Shown here piece by piece: positions 1 through 11,342 of a DNA stretch of 64,000 nt. Origin of the DNA: Sarcocystis neurona (lineage: Eukaryota > Apicomplexa > Conoidasida > Eucoccidiorida > Sarcocystidae); NCBI GenBank assembly GCA_000727475.1, contig KL647292.1:1639186-1703185 (forward strand), in the 5' to 3' direction. The notes below the pieces were generated by a model that had not been told where the DNA came from, did not search any database, and saw nothing but the letters and a program-made list of their open reading frames with translations. Position 1 is the stretch's first letter; each line of letters begins with the position of its first letter. The translations under genes and the position numbers were made by a program.

Positions 1-2071
1 GCAGCAGAGATAAACAGGAAGAGAAACAGACCGGTGCCGACGGGAAATTATCGTGCAAACGCAGCGCAAAAAAGGGTCTTCTGCCCGACACACACAGGCG
101 CTATCTTGGGCGGAAGGCGTCTCCTCTGCCTCGGCTAAGAAGCGGACCCCATCTACGCAGAACCCCCCCCCAACACACACCTACGAACACACTCGCGCTA
201 AAAGTGTAAAAAAAAAGGACCGCGTCTGTGTGGAGGCACCTGGGACTTCCTCGCCCTCTCTTTCTTGCTGTCGCCCTCCCTTTCTTTTCCTTTCTGTCTT
301 TCTTCCTCGCGCTTTGCTGCTCTCCTTTTCTTTGTCTCTTTCTCGCTGTTTTCCTCTTCTCCCTCTTCACAAACACGTCCCGTTTTCTTCCCGTCTGCCG
401 CACACACGCAGCGCACTCCCACCGCCCCCCCGTCTCTCTACCGACAGCTGTCCACTCCTCATATATATATGTGTGCACACGCATTCACCAATTTATACTT
501 GCACGTGTATGGGTATATACATTTGAGTTATGTAGCCGTTTCTCCATAAATAGACACATATATACATGTATATATATGTACACCTACTATTTCACACATG
601 TACTTGTACACGAATATACACCTGTATATACTTTTCTTGTAGACGCATTACTTAATGTGTATACGTACATCCATATGTTGTCATACATGTATATACATGT
701 ACCTCTATCACCATACGAAGGAAAGACAGAGAAATCGCCTCTGTGCGTATGTACCTACGAACGTATGTATTCATGTGTGTATACGCATACGTATACGTAT
801 GTATATATGTATGTATCTATGTGTGTATGCATCTATGTAACTATCTATCTATCTGTGTGTATCTGCATGGAGCTATGTATGTACATATCTATGTAGCTAT
901 GTATGTACGTATGGATGTATGCATGTATCTACGTACCTACGTATGTATGGATGGATGGATATATGTATGTACGGATGTATGCACGTATCTATGTATCCAC
1001 GTATTTATGTATCTATGTACATATCTATGTCTGTATCTATGTACCTATGTGTCTGTCTCCCTATGTATGCATGTATACATGTACACGTGTGTGCGTGGGA
1101 CCGCGTGAGGGGCGTCAAGTATATTAAGTCAAGCACAGAGCTACTTGGCGTGTCAGCAGTCTGTCCGAGGCACAGAAGGAGTGGAAGAAAACAAACAGCA
1201 AGCAACGCCACCGGCGGATCGACAGAAAAAAAAACGAAATGCGAAGCAACGGAAAGGAAGAAATATACAACGTACAGAGAGAAATCCTCACAATTCTCTT
1301 CGCACATATATATATATATATACATATATACATGTACGCGTGTATATATATATATATATATCTAGTATCACCCCCAGGGGGGAATGCGCTACGTAGAAAG
1401 GCAGCAGACGTAGTAGCGACACTTGTACATATACGGATGCGTACTCACAAAATTTACCATACACATTTAAATATATGTATACATAGGTGGAGATAAAGAG
1501 AGAAAAGTATTGCCCAAGGATAATAATGTATAGGTACGTGAGTTTCCATCAATATTAAGAAGTTCGGGATTTCTTTGTGTAAATAACGAAGAAAGAGATT
1601 CGGCCTGCTCGTCGCTTGCATTGGTCGAAGAAAAGAAAGCGGCGACAATAGAGACGCGCGCACCCAAGCGAAAAAGAAAGAGACGGCTCTCCTGCCGAAT
1701 AAACCACTGCTGTCTCTCCCAAGAGACGCAGAACCTGCAGCAACAGCAGCAGTGACCCCACAGCACTGCGGTAGCAGCTCAGCGCAAGCAATGCACCGGA
1801 ACAAGGAACAGCAGCACTGGCGGCTCCACCAGCAGCAGCACTGCCGGCAGCAGCAGCAGTCCTGGCGAACACAGCAGCAGCAGTCCTCGCGGAAGCAGCA
1901 CCAGCGTTGGCGGCAAGAGCAGCAGCACAAGAGTGAGCAGCACCACTGGCGGCAGGAGGAGCAGCAGCACAGACGTTGTAGGAGGAGCAAGAAGGGGACA
2001 GAAGGAAATACATGGCCGACAGCAGAGAGAGACAGAAGGAAAACAGAGACGAAGGACAATTTTCGTTGTAC
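1..2071. repeat. pyrimidine, TATG/TATC and CAG repeat region
   Basis: Bases 230-440 are pyrimidine-rich. From about 440 to 1100 there are TA and GTAT/GTAC tetranucleotide repeats; a TA array lies at 1307-1361. Bases 1740-1975 hold a CAG tract (CTG in the primase transcript). No following primase exon or other gene was found. Confidence 0.7.
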
Positions 2072-2642
2072 CCCAGTCGCAGAGCAAAGTGAGAGACAGC
2101 GTCTCTAAGCGCCACCTCCCGCCGTCTCTCCTGTTCAGCGGCTGTGGCAGCATTGGTTTCCGCAGCAGCCGCTCTGTTGAGTCTCGCCCCATTGCAGCTG
2201 CTGGTTCCCCGTCCAGTTGCTGCTGCTGCCGCCGGTCCTCCTCCTCCTGCTCCTCCTCCTCCCTTAGGCAGAGCCCAGCAGTGGCTATGACTGCTGCTGC
2301 TTCTGCTGCCAACGACGGCTTCTCCTTCAGGCAGGAGCATCAGCCCTGCTTCCTGCAGCAGCTTTTTCAGCTGCCGCACTCCTGTGTCCTGCTGGTGCTG
2401 TTTCTGGCCGTCTCTCTCCACTCCTCCTGCTGCTGTTGCTGCCACGTCTCCGTCTCCTCCTCCTCCTGTTTTGCCTGCTGCTGCTCCGGCGCTGCTTCTA
2501 CGCTGCAGATTTCCCGCTCCGCCTCCTTCTCCTCCGCCGCCTCCTGCTGCTGCCGCACCCCCACGCGAGGAGACGCCTTTCCGCAGCAGAGACGGGGAGA
2601 CAGACGTCTCCGCTCCGAAGCGCTCGTGCAGGAAGTTCAGAA
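2072..2642 (-). CDS. PRIM2: primase large subunit, internal exon
   Basis: The exon starts after TTCTGCGTCAAG (2643) and completes the codon GTT with the G of the previous exon, giving VLNFLHERFGAETSVS. It ends at GGG/GTACAA near 2072 in phase 2, just after SHFALRLG. Between the conserved ends are two Gly/Ala/Ser-rich stretches (about 2200-2560, CTG on the plus strand, so CAG/GCA sense codons) that have no counterpart in PriL of other eukaryotes. No following exon was found between 2071 and base 1. Confidence 0.72.
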
Positions 2643-3813
2643 CTTGACGCAGAAAAAGCAGAGGACGAGAACAAAGAAGGAAATTGCAAAAGGACGGGAC
2701 AGAAGGAGGAGACAGGAGAAGTAAACAGATAGAAATTGAGGAAGTGGAAGCGCGCAAGAAAACGGATGGCGATACAGACGAAGAAAAGAAAAAGACGAAG
2801 AGGACGGGCTACAAGAACAGAGCGGCATAACGACAGCGAGAAGAGCAGAGCGAAAAAGAAGTGACCAAGGAAAAACACAGGAAGGAGAGGAGACGGAAAA
2901 GGAGGACGACGACGAGGGGGAAGGGGACGGGGAGAAATTCTGGACGAAGAAGCAGAAGAGACATTGGCAGACGAAGGAAAACACGAAACGGGATGAAGAA
3001 GCAGGAGAAAATCGAGGACTGAAAGAGCTGAAGAGAGAATAAGGAAAGTGCAAGAAAGCAGAGGGGAGAAGGGAAGGAGAAAAGAAAATAACTTAGCGCT
3101 ACAACAGCTAGACAGCTTCCCATGTGATGGAAACCTTAACAGCAGAACTCTCGAATACATGCGCCGAGAGCAACAGCAACGAGAGCAGCAGCGACAGAAG
3201 CAGCAGCAGCAACAGGAGCAGCAGCAACAGAACAAGCAGCAGCAACAGAACAAGCAACAGCAACAGAAGCAGCAGCAGCAACAGAAGCAGCAGCAGCAAC
3301 AGAAGCAGCAGCAGCAACAGAAGCAGCAGCAGCAACAGGAGCAGCAGCAGCAGGAGCAGCAACAGAGATGACAGCCGCAGCAGCAACAGAAACAACAGCC
3401 GCAGCAACAGCAGCAGCAGCGGCAGCAGAGGCAACAGCCGCAGCAGCAACAGAAGCAAAAGCCGCAGCAGCAACAGAAGCAGCAGCAACAGCAGCAGCAG
3501 CAGCGGCAACAGAGGCACCAGACGCAGCAGCAACAGAAGCAGCAGAAGTAGCAGCAGGAACAGATACAGCAGCAACAGAAGCAACAGCCGCAGCAGCAGC
3601 ACTAGCAAAGCATGAGCAGCAGGAGCAGACGACTTGCTCCTTTCTCTCGGCTCTTCTGTTTCTCTTTTCTTCCGGCTGACCAGCAGCAGCAGCAGAGGTG
3701 AGGAACAATGACGCGGCAAAACGATGCAAATTTTTGGGAGATTTCTATGCCGAGAAATCTTCATATGCACACACCCACACAGATATTTGCAAACACTTTC
3801 CTGTTGCGCATGT

Positions 3814-3846
<33 letters not shown>

Positions 3847-6800
3847 TCTGTACGGGTATATACGTGTATGCTGGATAGTTTGAACAGCACATGTACACAC
3901 ACACACACAGAGGCTATTATACCCGGACATACGCAGGAGAAAAAAAAATCACCCGCAGAGAAGGCGCAAATCTCGCGGCATCTTCGACGGAAGAGAGCGG
4001 CTCGTGTGGTTCACACATGAATACACATAGAAAGAGAGAGCAGCTAGTGTGGTTCACATATATATATATAGGAAGAGAGAGAGTGAGAGAGAGAGAGAGC
4101 AGCTGGTGTAGTTCATATGTATCTATACACATACATATATATACATATATAGAGGGAGATAGAGCAGCTGGTGTGGTTCATCTATATATATACAGGGAGA
4201 GAGAGCAGCTGGTGTAGTTCATATATATATATATATACAGGGAGAGAGAGCAGCTGGTGTAGTTCATATATATATATATATACAGGGAGAGAGAGCAGCT
4301 GGTGTAGTTCATATATATATATATATATACAGAGAGAGAGGGCAGCTGGTGTAGTTCATATATATATATATATATATACAGAGAGAGAGGGCAGCTGGTG
4401 TGGTTTATATATATAGAGAGAGAGCAGCTGGTGTATTACATGTATATGTATATGTAGACAGAGAGCGAGAAAAAGAGAGAGCAGCTGGCCTGGTTCATAT
4501 ATATAAATAGAGGACAGAGAGCTGGTGTGGTTCGCATATATATGTGTATATCTATGTATGTGTAGAGAGATAGAGAGAGATAGGGCCATTGGTGTGGTTC
4601 ACATCTATATAGAGATGTAGAGAGAAGAAGAGAAAAAGAGATAGCAGCTGGTGTAGTTCACATACATACACGCAGGTCTCCACCTCCGCAGATATGTGCG
4701 GGGCTGCACGTGAAGCTGCCGAGAGGAGAGGGAGGCACCGGAGACGCAGAGAGAGACGCACGTGGAAATGGACCGGAGTGAAGTTCTTCAATTTCTACAC
4801 GTGGAAGACGAAGGCGCGGTTCTTCTTCTCTGAATTCTGCGTGTTTCTCATCGCTGACTCTTCACAGAGAGAAATGCCCCTTCGAAAGAGGAGAAGAGGC
4901 AGAGGAAAGCTGACACGGAAATACGTCTGTTCTCACACAGGGGGGGGGGGGAGGAGGCAGAAGAAGAGGGAAGGGCGGGAGCGCTGCTGCGTCCTCCATC
5001 AAAGAAGAAGACGTCAATTTGAACGCTCACGCAGCTTTCCTCATACACACAGGCACCTCAGCGTCTACACATCCATATATACATATCAGTGAATCTATCA
5101 ATCTACACATATATATATACGATTAAATACGAATAATATGTATACACACAAGTATATGCGTGAATGTCTCTCTCTCTCTGTGTATATATATAAGGGACAC
5201 ATACACAGCTAGAAGACTTCTGGACAAATACTTGGAAGCTTTTCCTTCTCTTTCGCTTCCTCTCCTTTTTCCACCGTATACACATGTACACGTCCACATA
5301 CACAGACACGCGTGGGTATTTCCCTCTGTCTTCTCCTCTTCCTGCAAGTGAAGAAGGCGTCCCGACCTCCCTCCCTACGTCTATATATGATCTACTATGG
5401 AGAAGCATACACGTACATAATACGTATAACGAGGATACGTAGGCATGCGTGACTGCTTAAATATATATACGTGTATGTCTATGTGGATGGGTATAGACGT
5501 CTACGGGGGCGTATACATGCGACGGGACAGCAGCACAGAGAGAGGAAAGGAAGAGACCTCCCTGGGGTTAGAAGGTGGGATACGTCTTCAACAAACTTTC
5601 TGTGGAGGCTGCTGTTCTGCCTGTCAGCTTCTTCTGCTGCTTGCATCTGCACGGAAAGTCGAAGCAAATTCTACGAAACGGGCAGCGGTCTCTCTCTGTC
5701 TGGCTCTGTCTCTCCCCAGCTCTCCCTGTTGCTGTCTCCCCATTTTTCCCCCCCACCCCCCCCCCACGCCGCCCATTCCTTTGCTGTTGCTGCTGCTTCT
5801 TGCTGCTGCTTCTTTCTCTGCTTTTCGTCTTTGCTGAGCTTCTCGCCTTTGTGTGTTCTGCTTCAAACGCAGCTGCTGCTGCTGCAGCACGGATCCTCCG
5901 ACTGCTGCGACGTCCTTCCGCAGCGAGACGCGGCTGCTGCTGTTTCTTCGCTTACGGGCGTTGCTGATGTCGCTGCAGCCGCGCGTGCGTGCGGCGGCGT
6001 GGCTGCTTTCTCTGCTGTACACACTTCTGCTGCTCCTGCGACTCTTCTCGCTGCTGTTCTTTCGCCAGTCGTTCTCTGCTGCTGCAACTTTTCATCTGTT
6101 GCTGCTTTTGCTGCTGCTGTGTTGCTGCTGCGGTTCCTGCTCGACGTCCTGCAGCGCATTCTTCACAGGCCTCCACATGATGGTCCTCTTTGTGTGCGCG
6201 CAGGTGCTTTTCTTCTCCTCTTCTGCTGCTGCTGTGACAGGGCTTCCTCTACGGCTGCCGCTGCTTCTGTTGCTGCCCAGCTGCCGCACCGCGACTTCGC
6301 CTCTACCTGCTGCTGCTGTCATTCTTCCGTAGCCGCCGGGTACTCCGTTTCCGGCTCCTGCAGCCCTCCTTTCTTCCTCGCACGCCTCCTTGCTCCTGTT
6401 GCGCCTACTGCTCCTGCTTCTCGTCCTGCTGTGTTGTTGCTACCACTCCTCTCGCCGCTGGTGCTGCTTCTTTCGTCCTGGTGCTGCGGCAACGGGCGCG
6501 GCTGCCCCCTCTGCCGCTTCTGCCGCACTTGCTGCTGCTACCGAACTTACTGCTGGTACCGCACTTATTGCTGCTACCGCACTTACTGCTGCTACCGCAC
6601 TTACTGCTGCTACCGCACTTGCTGCTACCGCGCTTGCTGCTGCTGCATTTGCTGCTGCTGCCGCATTTGTTGCCTTTGCTGTTGCAGCTGTTGCAGCTTA
6701 CCTCTGAGCCGCTGGACAGCTGCTTCTTGAAACTCGGCAATGGGCACTGCGTCGAGATCGGGGAGGTGTCTGTACAGGGAGAGGGGGTGGGGAAAGCGCG

Positions 6801-7032
6801 AGCCGAGAATGTCGTAGGTGTAATTTTCTGCTGCTTCACCGGGCAGCAGAAAAGAAGAAAGACCATCGCCGATCATCTTGGCAGGCAAAAAATTCGCCCT
6901 CACCAAGGAATCAGGGAGATCCACTTTTCCACGGCCGCTTTGACTGCTGCTGCCACGCGCCTTGTCGTTCGCCTGCGGTTCTCGTGCGCCAGACCGACAT
7001 ATACCCGCTGCTGCAGCTTCTCTGTGTGGGGC
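2072..7032 (-). CDS. PRIM2: DNA primase large subunit (partial gene)
   Basis: Two exons are visible, 7032-6702 and 2642-2072, read on the minus strand; the phase-1 end of the first (G before GTAAGC) joins exactly to the phase-1 start of the second. The joined protein contains LSLYRHLPDLDAVPIAEFQ then AAVQRLRVLNFLHER, the usual N-terminal pattern of eukaryotic PriL (short hydrophobic strand, acidic EF box, A-x-x-RL-x-VL helix). About 135 residues on it has QLKKLLQEAGLMLL, and further on ALRDAVSHFALRLG, matching the RRDHxSHFxLRLAY box. PriL pairs with the catalytic small subunit and DNA polymerase alpha in the nucleus to make RNA primers. Between the boxes lies a Gly/Ala/Ser-rich insertion typical of Eimeria. 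The C-terminal 4Fe-4S domain and the stop are not seen; they should lie left of base 1. The true start is not identified. Identity rests on motif recognition, not on a search. Confidence 0.78.
3165..3605. repeat. CAG tract with 18-bp higher-order unit
   Basis: Nearly pure CAG/CAA/GAA triplets; at 3262-3340 an 18-base unit of CAGCAGCAGCAACAGAAG repeats several times. Open in most frames, so its ORFs are not genes. Confidence 0.95.
3996..4665. repeat. minisatellite, about 14 copies
   Basis: A 35-60 base unit made of GAGAGAGAGCAGCTGGTGT, then AGTTCATATATATATATA and CAGG. Copies of CAGCTGGTGT or close variants begin near 4042, 4110, 4164, 4205, 4250, 4297, 4343, 4391, 4425, 4482, 4518, 4588 and 4646. 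The core is more conserved than the TA spacer, whose length varies. Confidence 0.95.
5600..6690. repeat. CTG/GCT tract
   Basis: Dense CTG/GCT triplets, with an 18- to 21-base unit around 6540-6630 (TTACTGCTGCTACCGCAC repeated). In the primase transcript it reads CAG. Confidence 0.92.
6702..7032 (-). CDS. PRIM2: primase large subunit, N-terminal exon
   Basis: The frame is open from a CAG acceptor at 7035-7033 to a donor AGAG/GTAAGC at 6702/6701. It encodes about 110 residues: a basic, Ser/Gly-rich start, then VDLPDSLVRANFLPAK, GDGLSSFLLPGEAAENYTYD and the PriL signature. An in-frame stop (TAG) lies just upstream of the acceptor, which supports an exon boundary rather than a single long frame. 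The exon carries no AGC run of its own, although tracts lie on both sides. No initiator ATG at a convincing position is seen in it, so at least one 5' exon is expected. Confidence 0.75.
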
Positions 7033-7039
7033 CTGCTGC

Positions 7040-8330
7040 AGCAGCTAAGGCTGCTGTGTGACCCCTGCTGCTGCAGCGGCTGAGACACTGCTGCTGCCTC
7101 TAAACGCTCCGCAGGAACGAAGGAAACGCTGCGACGGTTGCTACTCCCGCTGCTGCTGTTGCAGGTCCTGCCGCCCCACTGCTGCTGCTGCACCTGCTTC
7201 CGCCTGGGTTACACGAAAACCGACGCAGGAATTGCTGTTGCTTCCGCATGCGGAGCGCGACGCCTGTGGACTGCTTCTGTCTTTCGTGCTGCTGCAGCAA
7301 CACGCCAAAGAGCTGCGCTGCAGCTGCTGGGTATAGGTAGCGGCGAGCTGCTGCAGCTGCTGCTGCTCGTTGTCGCTGTTGAAGCCACCTGCTGCTGCTG
7401 CTGGTGGTGCTACTCGTGTCCGCAGCAGCCGTTCTCTGCCTACCCGGCCCCCGGCTGCTGTTCCGCCCTGTCTACTGCTGCGCCTGCTGCTGTCCCAGCT
7501 GTCGCAGGCGTTGCTACTGCTGGTGCTGCTGCGGCTGCCACACCTCTGCCGCTACTGCCCGGCTGGGCTGCTGTTGCTGCTAAGAAGTCCTGGCTGCTGC
7601 TGTTGCTACGGCGGACACGCTGCTGCTGAGAAGCTGCTGCAGCTGCTGTTGCGGGTCCTTCTCTCGTCTGGCGCTTCAAAAGTCCTTCCTCGTCCCACCG
7701 CTGTTGTTGCAGCTGCTGTTGCTGCTGCTGAAAAAGAACTGCCGTTCTGCTGTTGCAGCCACCGCTGCTTCTCTCGTAGCAGAGGCTACTCCTGTGGCAC
7801 ACGCTGCTGCTACGGCTCCTCTGAACAACTTTGCTGCTGCTGCTGCTGCTGCATGTACTGTTGCAGTTGCTGTTCTAGAAGCTGCTGCCGCTGCTGCTAT
7901 TCTTCCCTCTGGGGTGGTAGCTGTTGCTGCAGCGCCTTTTCTTCCCACATTGGGGCTGTCGGTCCGCCCCAAGTGCTGCCGCTATCCCGGCGAATCTGGC
8001 ACTTCTGCCACTGCGGAAAAAAAAATTCTGCTGCTCCTGCCGGTACTGGTGCTGCTGCCGCTACTGCTGCTGCTGCTTCTGCGGTTTCTCCTTCAGCAGC
8101 TCCGGGCCCCCCCCCCCGCTCCTGCTCCATCCACTGCTCCTGCTCCTACTGCTCTGCTGTTGCGGCTGCTGCTACCGCTTCCATTGCTACTTCTGGTGCT
8201 GGCAGTGCTCTTCCCTCTGCTCCTGCTCCTGCAACTCCTCCTGTTGCTACTGCTCCTCCCTGCGGCTGCTCCTCCTGCTGCTGCTCCTCCTGCTGCTGCG
8301 ACTCTGTTGGTGCTAGTCATATGAGAAGAA
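7040..8330. repeat. CTG/GCT tract
   Basis: A long Ala/Leu/Cys-coding-looking repeat on plus, CAG on minus. All six frames are largely open. No conserved motif is visible, so it is not called as a gene; it may include low-complexity coding sequence of a minus-strand gene. Confidence 0.9.
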
Positions 8331-9290
8331 CAGCGCGGAGCACGTGCCTCGTCTCGGCAGCGTCAGAACGCAGCCGTGCGCGGGACTGCAGCAGTTCGCT
8401 GCTGCTAGGGCAATATCTCGCGTGCGGGCGGTGTGTTTGCTGCGGAAGCTAGGAATACGGAGAAGAAGGAAGAGGAGAGAGCGACCGTCAGAGAAAAGTG
8501 AGTATAGCGTACGGGAAGAGGACGCGAACGGGAGAAGGAGAGTGAGAGTTACTGCAGCAGCTAAGTAGCTCTCGCGCAACACGAGGTAGGTGGGGAGGAG
8601 AAGCCGCAGCAGCAGGGCGACGGGAGAAGAGAGGACGAGAGAACAGAAGCAATCTCGGCTGCGTCCCAGCAGCTGCGCCAGCAGCACTAGCAGAGCAGCA
8701 ATAGTAACACGCAAGCGCGGCACATCGGCAGCAGTGGGCCGCTAGCGGAGTAGCCGTGGGCGCAGAGACATGGGAAGCCAGAGGCTGCGGAGAGGCAGAG
8801 AGCAGCAGCCACAGCAGCATCGAAGAGAAGGAGAGCAGAGAAAAGTAGCGTACACGGCGATGAGGAATGAGAAAAGGTGCGCAGTGTGAGGCCAGGGAGT
8901 TGAAAAAGGCGAGAGGGACGGGCAGCCGGCGAAGAGTGTCACGCATAAAAGAAGAAGGAGGGGCATGGAAGACGAAAACAGAGAGAAGAAGCCGAAAAGA
9001 AGAAGCGAGTGGAATAACGGAGACGAAACATAGGGGCAGCAGCAGCCGCAACAGCAGCAGAGAAAATGAGCCAAGACAAGCGGCCCCAGACAACCACTGG
9101 CGGGAGGAGGGGCCAAGATTGACGGTACACCGGAAGGGAAGAATATGAAGAGGAGGCACGACAGCTGCAGAGGTGGAAAAACTAATACAGAGGGAGACGG
9201 ACAACAGGGCTGCGTAGCAGCACAAGGATGAATAAAAGAGAGAAACGCGGTCTGCACACGAGAGATGAGAAGTGAAACAGCCACCGGCGC
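8331..9290. other. purine-rich stretch without recognisable gene
   Basis: GAA/GGA-rich on plus with scattered CAG triplets. Long minus-strand frames here are Ser/Leu/Phe/Cys-rich translations of the pyrimidine strand. Confidence 0.6.
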
Positions 9291-9399
9291 ATGCGACCGC
9301 GGTGGCGTCAGGCGTGGAAGACACCGCGCGCTGGCGCTGGTGTGTGCAGCCGCCCCCCTGCCACCCGCCGACAGAGCCCGAGCTGACGGCTGCCGCTCT

Positions 9400-9690
9400 G
9401 TCTGCTGATGTCACTCCTGCCACTGCTATTGCTGCTGCCGTTGCTGCTGCTGTTATTGCTGCTTCTGTTATTGCTGCTTCTGTTGTTGCTGCTTCTGTTG
9501 TTGCTGCTTCTGTTACTGCTGCTGCTGCTATTGCTGCTGCTGGTATTGTTGCTGCTGCTATTGCTGCTGCTGGTATTGTTGCTGCTGCTATTGCTGCTGC
9601 TGGTATTGTTGCTGCTGCTATTGCTGCTGCTGGTATTGTTGCTGCTGCTATTTGTGCTCCTGGTATTGTTGCTGCTATTGCTGCTGCTGC
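9400..9690. repeat. GCT tract with 30-bp tandem unit
   Basis: GCTGCTGTTATT-type triplets followed by about five copies of a 30-base unit (GCTGCTGCTATTGCTGCTGC plus TGGTATTGTT) at 9525-9672. Ala/Val/Ile or Leu runs result in different frames. Confidence 0.95.
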
Positions 9691-10544
9691 TGCTTCACTG
9701 CTGCTGGCATTCCTGCCGCCACTGCTATTTTGCTGCTGCTTTTGCTGTTGGTGCTCCCTCGGCCGTTCCTGCTGCACGCTGCTGCTGACGTTGCCGCTCC
9801 AGCTGCTGTTGCTGCTGCCGCAGGGACTGGGTGTTCATGCTGCTTGTACTGGCGCTGCAGCAGCTGCGCCTGCTCCATTTCGAGCTAGCGCTGCGCATGA
9901 ACACGCTGGTCGTGGCGGTTTTCCTCCTTCCGCTGCTGCAGCTGTTGCTGCGACTATCTACCTGTACGTGTGTAGCAGTGCCGGTTGGTGTCGGGCTTCT
10001 GCTACTGTTGGTGGCTACGCTGCTTCGCCTATTGGCGGTCCTGGTGCGAGTCTTTTTATTGAGGAGCTTGCTGCTTCTGTTCTGCTGGTTTTTTTCGGCT
10101 GGATCTTGCTGTTTCGCCTGCTGCCCTTCGTCTGATCTCCTGCGTTTATCCGGTGGACTCTTGCCGTTTCGGCGGCTGCCCGCCCTAATCCTCTTCGTCC
10201 CGCTGCTACTACTGGCGCTGCTGCCGTGCTAGGGCTCCTGCTTTTTTTGCAGCGGCATCTGCTTGCGTGAAACTGCCGCTGCCGCTGCAGTACAAGAAGA
10301 GCAGCTGTTGCTGAACCTGCTGCTGCTCCTGTTGCTGAACCTGCTGTTGCTGAGCCTGCTGCCGCTGTTGCTGAACCTGCTGCTGCTGTTGCTCTTCTGC
10401 CGTCGGTGTCTTGTGGCCCAAGGTGGGCGGCGTCGTCGTACTGCCGCGGCTGCTGCTGTGTGTCGCTGGGGGCTCCAGTGCCGCGGCGCCAGGACAGCAG
10501 CCCCCAAACAGCTGACGCCTGATCGAAAAAAACGTCTCACTTAC
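9691..10544. repeat. interrupted CTG tracts
   Basis: CTG/GCT triplets mixed with less repetitive pyrimidine sequence, with a purer CTG patch at 10300-10400. No supported exon. Confidence 0.7.
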
Positions 10545-10794
10545 TGTCGCCGAAGCTGCTTCTTATTTGAAGGACTTCTTGCTGGTGTTTCTGCAGCCCA
10601 ACTTGCTGCAGCTCGTCGAACGCCTGCGGCTGCTGTTGCATCGGCTGCTGTGCTGCTGCTGTGGTGCTGCTGTCGGTCCTGCGGCAGCTTCTGCTGCTGC
10701 TCCCGCTGCTGTGGCCGCCGCTGCGGCCGCTGCGTTTCTGCTGCTGCTGCTGTGCGTGTGGCGGCCATGCGTGCTTGAACGTGAGTTGCCGCCG
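10545..10794 (-). CDS. probable exon, Gln/Ser-rich, possibly upstream primase exon
   Basis: An acceptor CTCTCGTCTCCATACAG (ending 10795) and a strong donor GACA/GTAAGTGAG (10545/10544) bracket an open frame of 83 codons. It begins RRQLTFKHAWPPHAQQQQ, passes through a Ser/Gly/Arg segment and ends QAFDELQQVGLQKHQQEV-LQIRSSFGD, probably a coiled-coil helix. AGC repeats run as CAG in the sense strand, as in the other coding insertions here. It lies 3.5 kb upstream of the primase exon on the same strand, but its phase-1 end does not fit the phase-0 start of the 7032 exon, so an unseen exon or another gene must be involved. No family recognised. Confidence 0.42.
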
Positions 10795-11310
10795 CTGTAT
10801 GGAGACGAGAGTTCTACTTTCCCTTTTTAGACGGACAGAAGCGTGGAAACTTTTCGAAGGATTCACTTCTTTACCGCGTCTACGACGATGAGCCTTGTTC
10901 CCCGTCGCCTTTCCCAGACCACCGCAACAGTTCACTCCTCCGCTCCACACATACACGTATGTACACATGTACAACACCTGCCACGTATACATATATATAT
11001 TGTCCTTGCCGTACAAGATGTCTTTTTCCATTCTTTCGTTTCCGACTTACGGCTATTTTGGAGCGTTGACGCGAAAATTCGCCATCTCTACCCCCCACAA
11101 ATCTATGCTCGCCTAGAAATGAAAAGAGATATAGAAAGTGTCTGTGCGTGTCTAGTGTAGTCCGCATGTCGGCGCCCCCGTTGGACACGCCCAAGAAGAC
11201 TGGCATCTACAGAAATTCAAAGAAGTGCACAAATATCCGTCTGGAGGAAACCCGCTGCAGGAAACACGACAATTTCCTCACATCCGTTTATGGTGCCATG
11301 TGTGTTTGTG

Positions 11311-11342
<32 letters not shown>

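Larger units (their letters stand above)
2643..6701 (-). other. primase intron bracketed by inverted AGC tracts
   Basis: A 4.06-kb GT-AG intron. On the plus strand it holds purine-rich sequence (2700-3110), CAG repeats (3165-3605), a TA array (3820-3845), a 14-copy minisatellite (3996-4665), mixed sequence (4670-5560) and CTG/GCT repeats (5600-6690). CAG and CTG tracts at the two ends are complementary. Confidence 0.75.

Noticed and set aside
53..1365. Tyr/Ile/Cys/Val-rich frames
   Set aside because: Translation of TATG/TATA microsatellite and pyrimidine tract.
3108..3908. Poly-Leu, poly-Ala and poly-Ser frames over the CAG tract
   Set aside because: Pure repeat translation inside a predicted primase intron.
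5471..8452. Long plus-strand frames rich in Cys, Leu and Ala
   Set aside because: They are translations of CTG/GCT repeats, open in several frames at once, with no conserved motif; supported genes here are on the minus strand.
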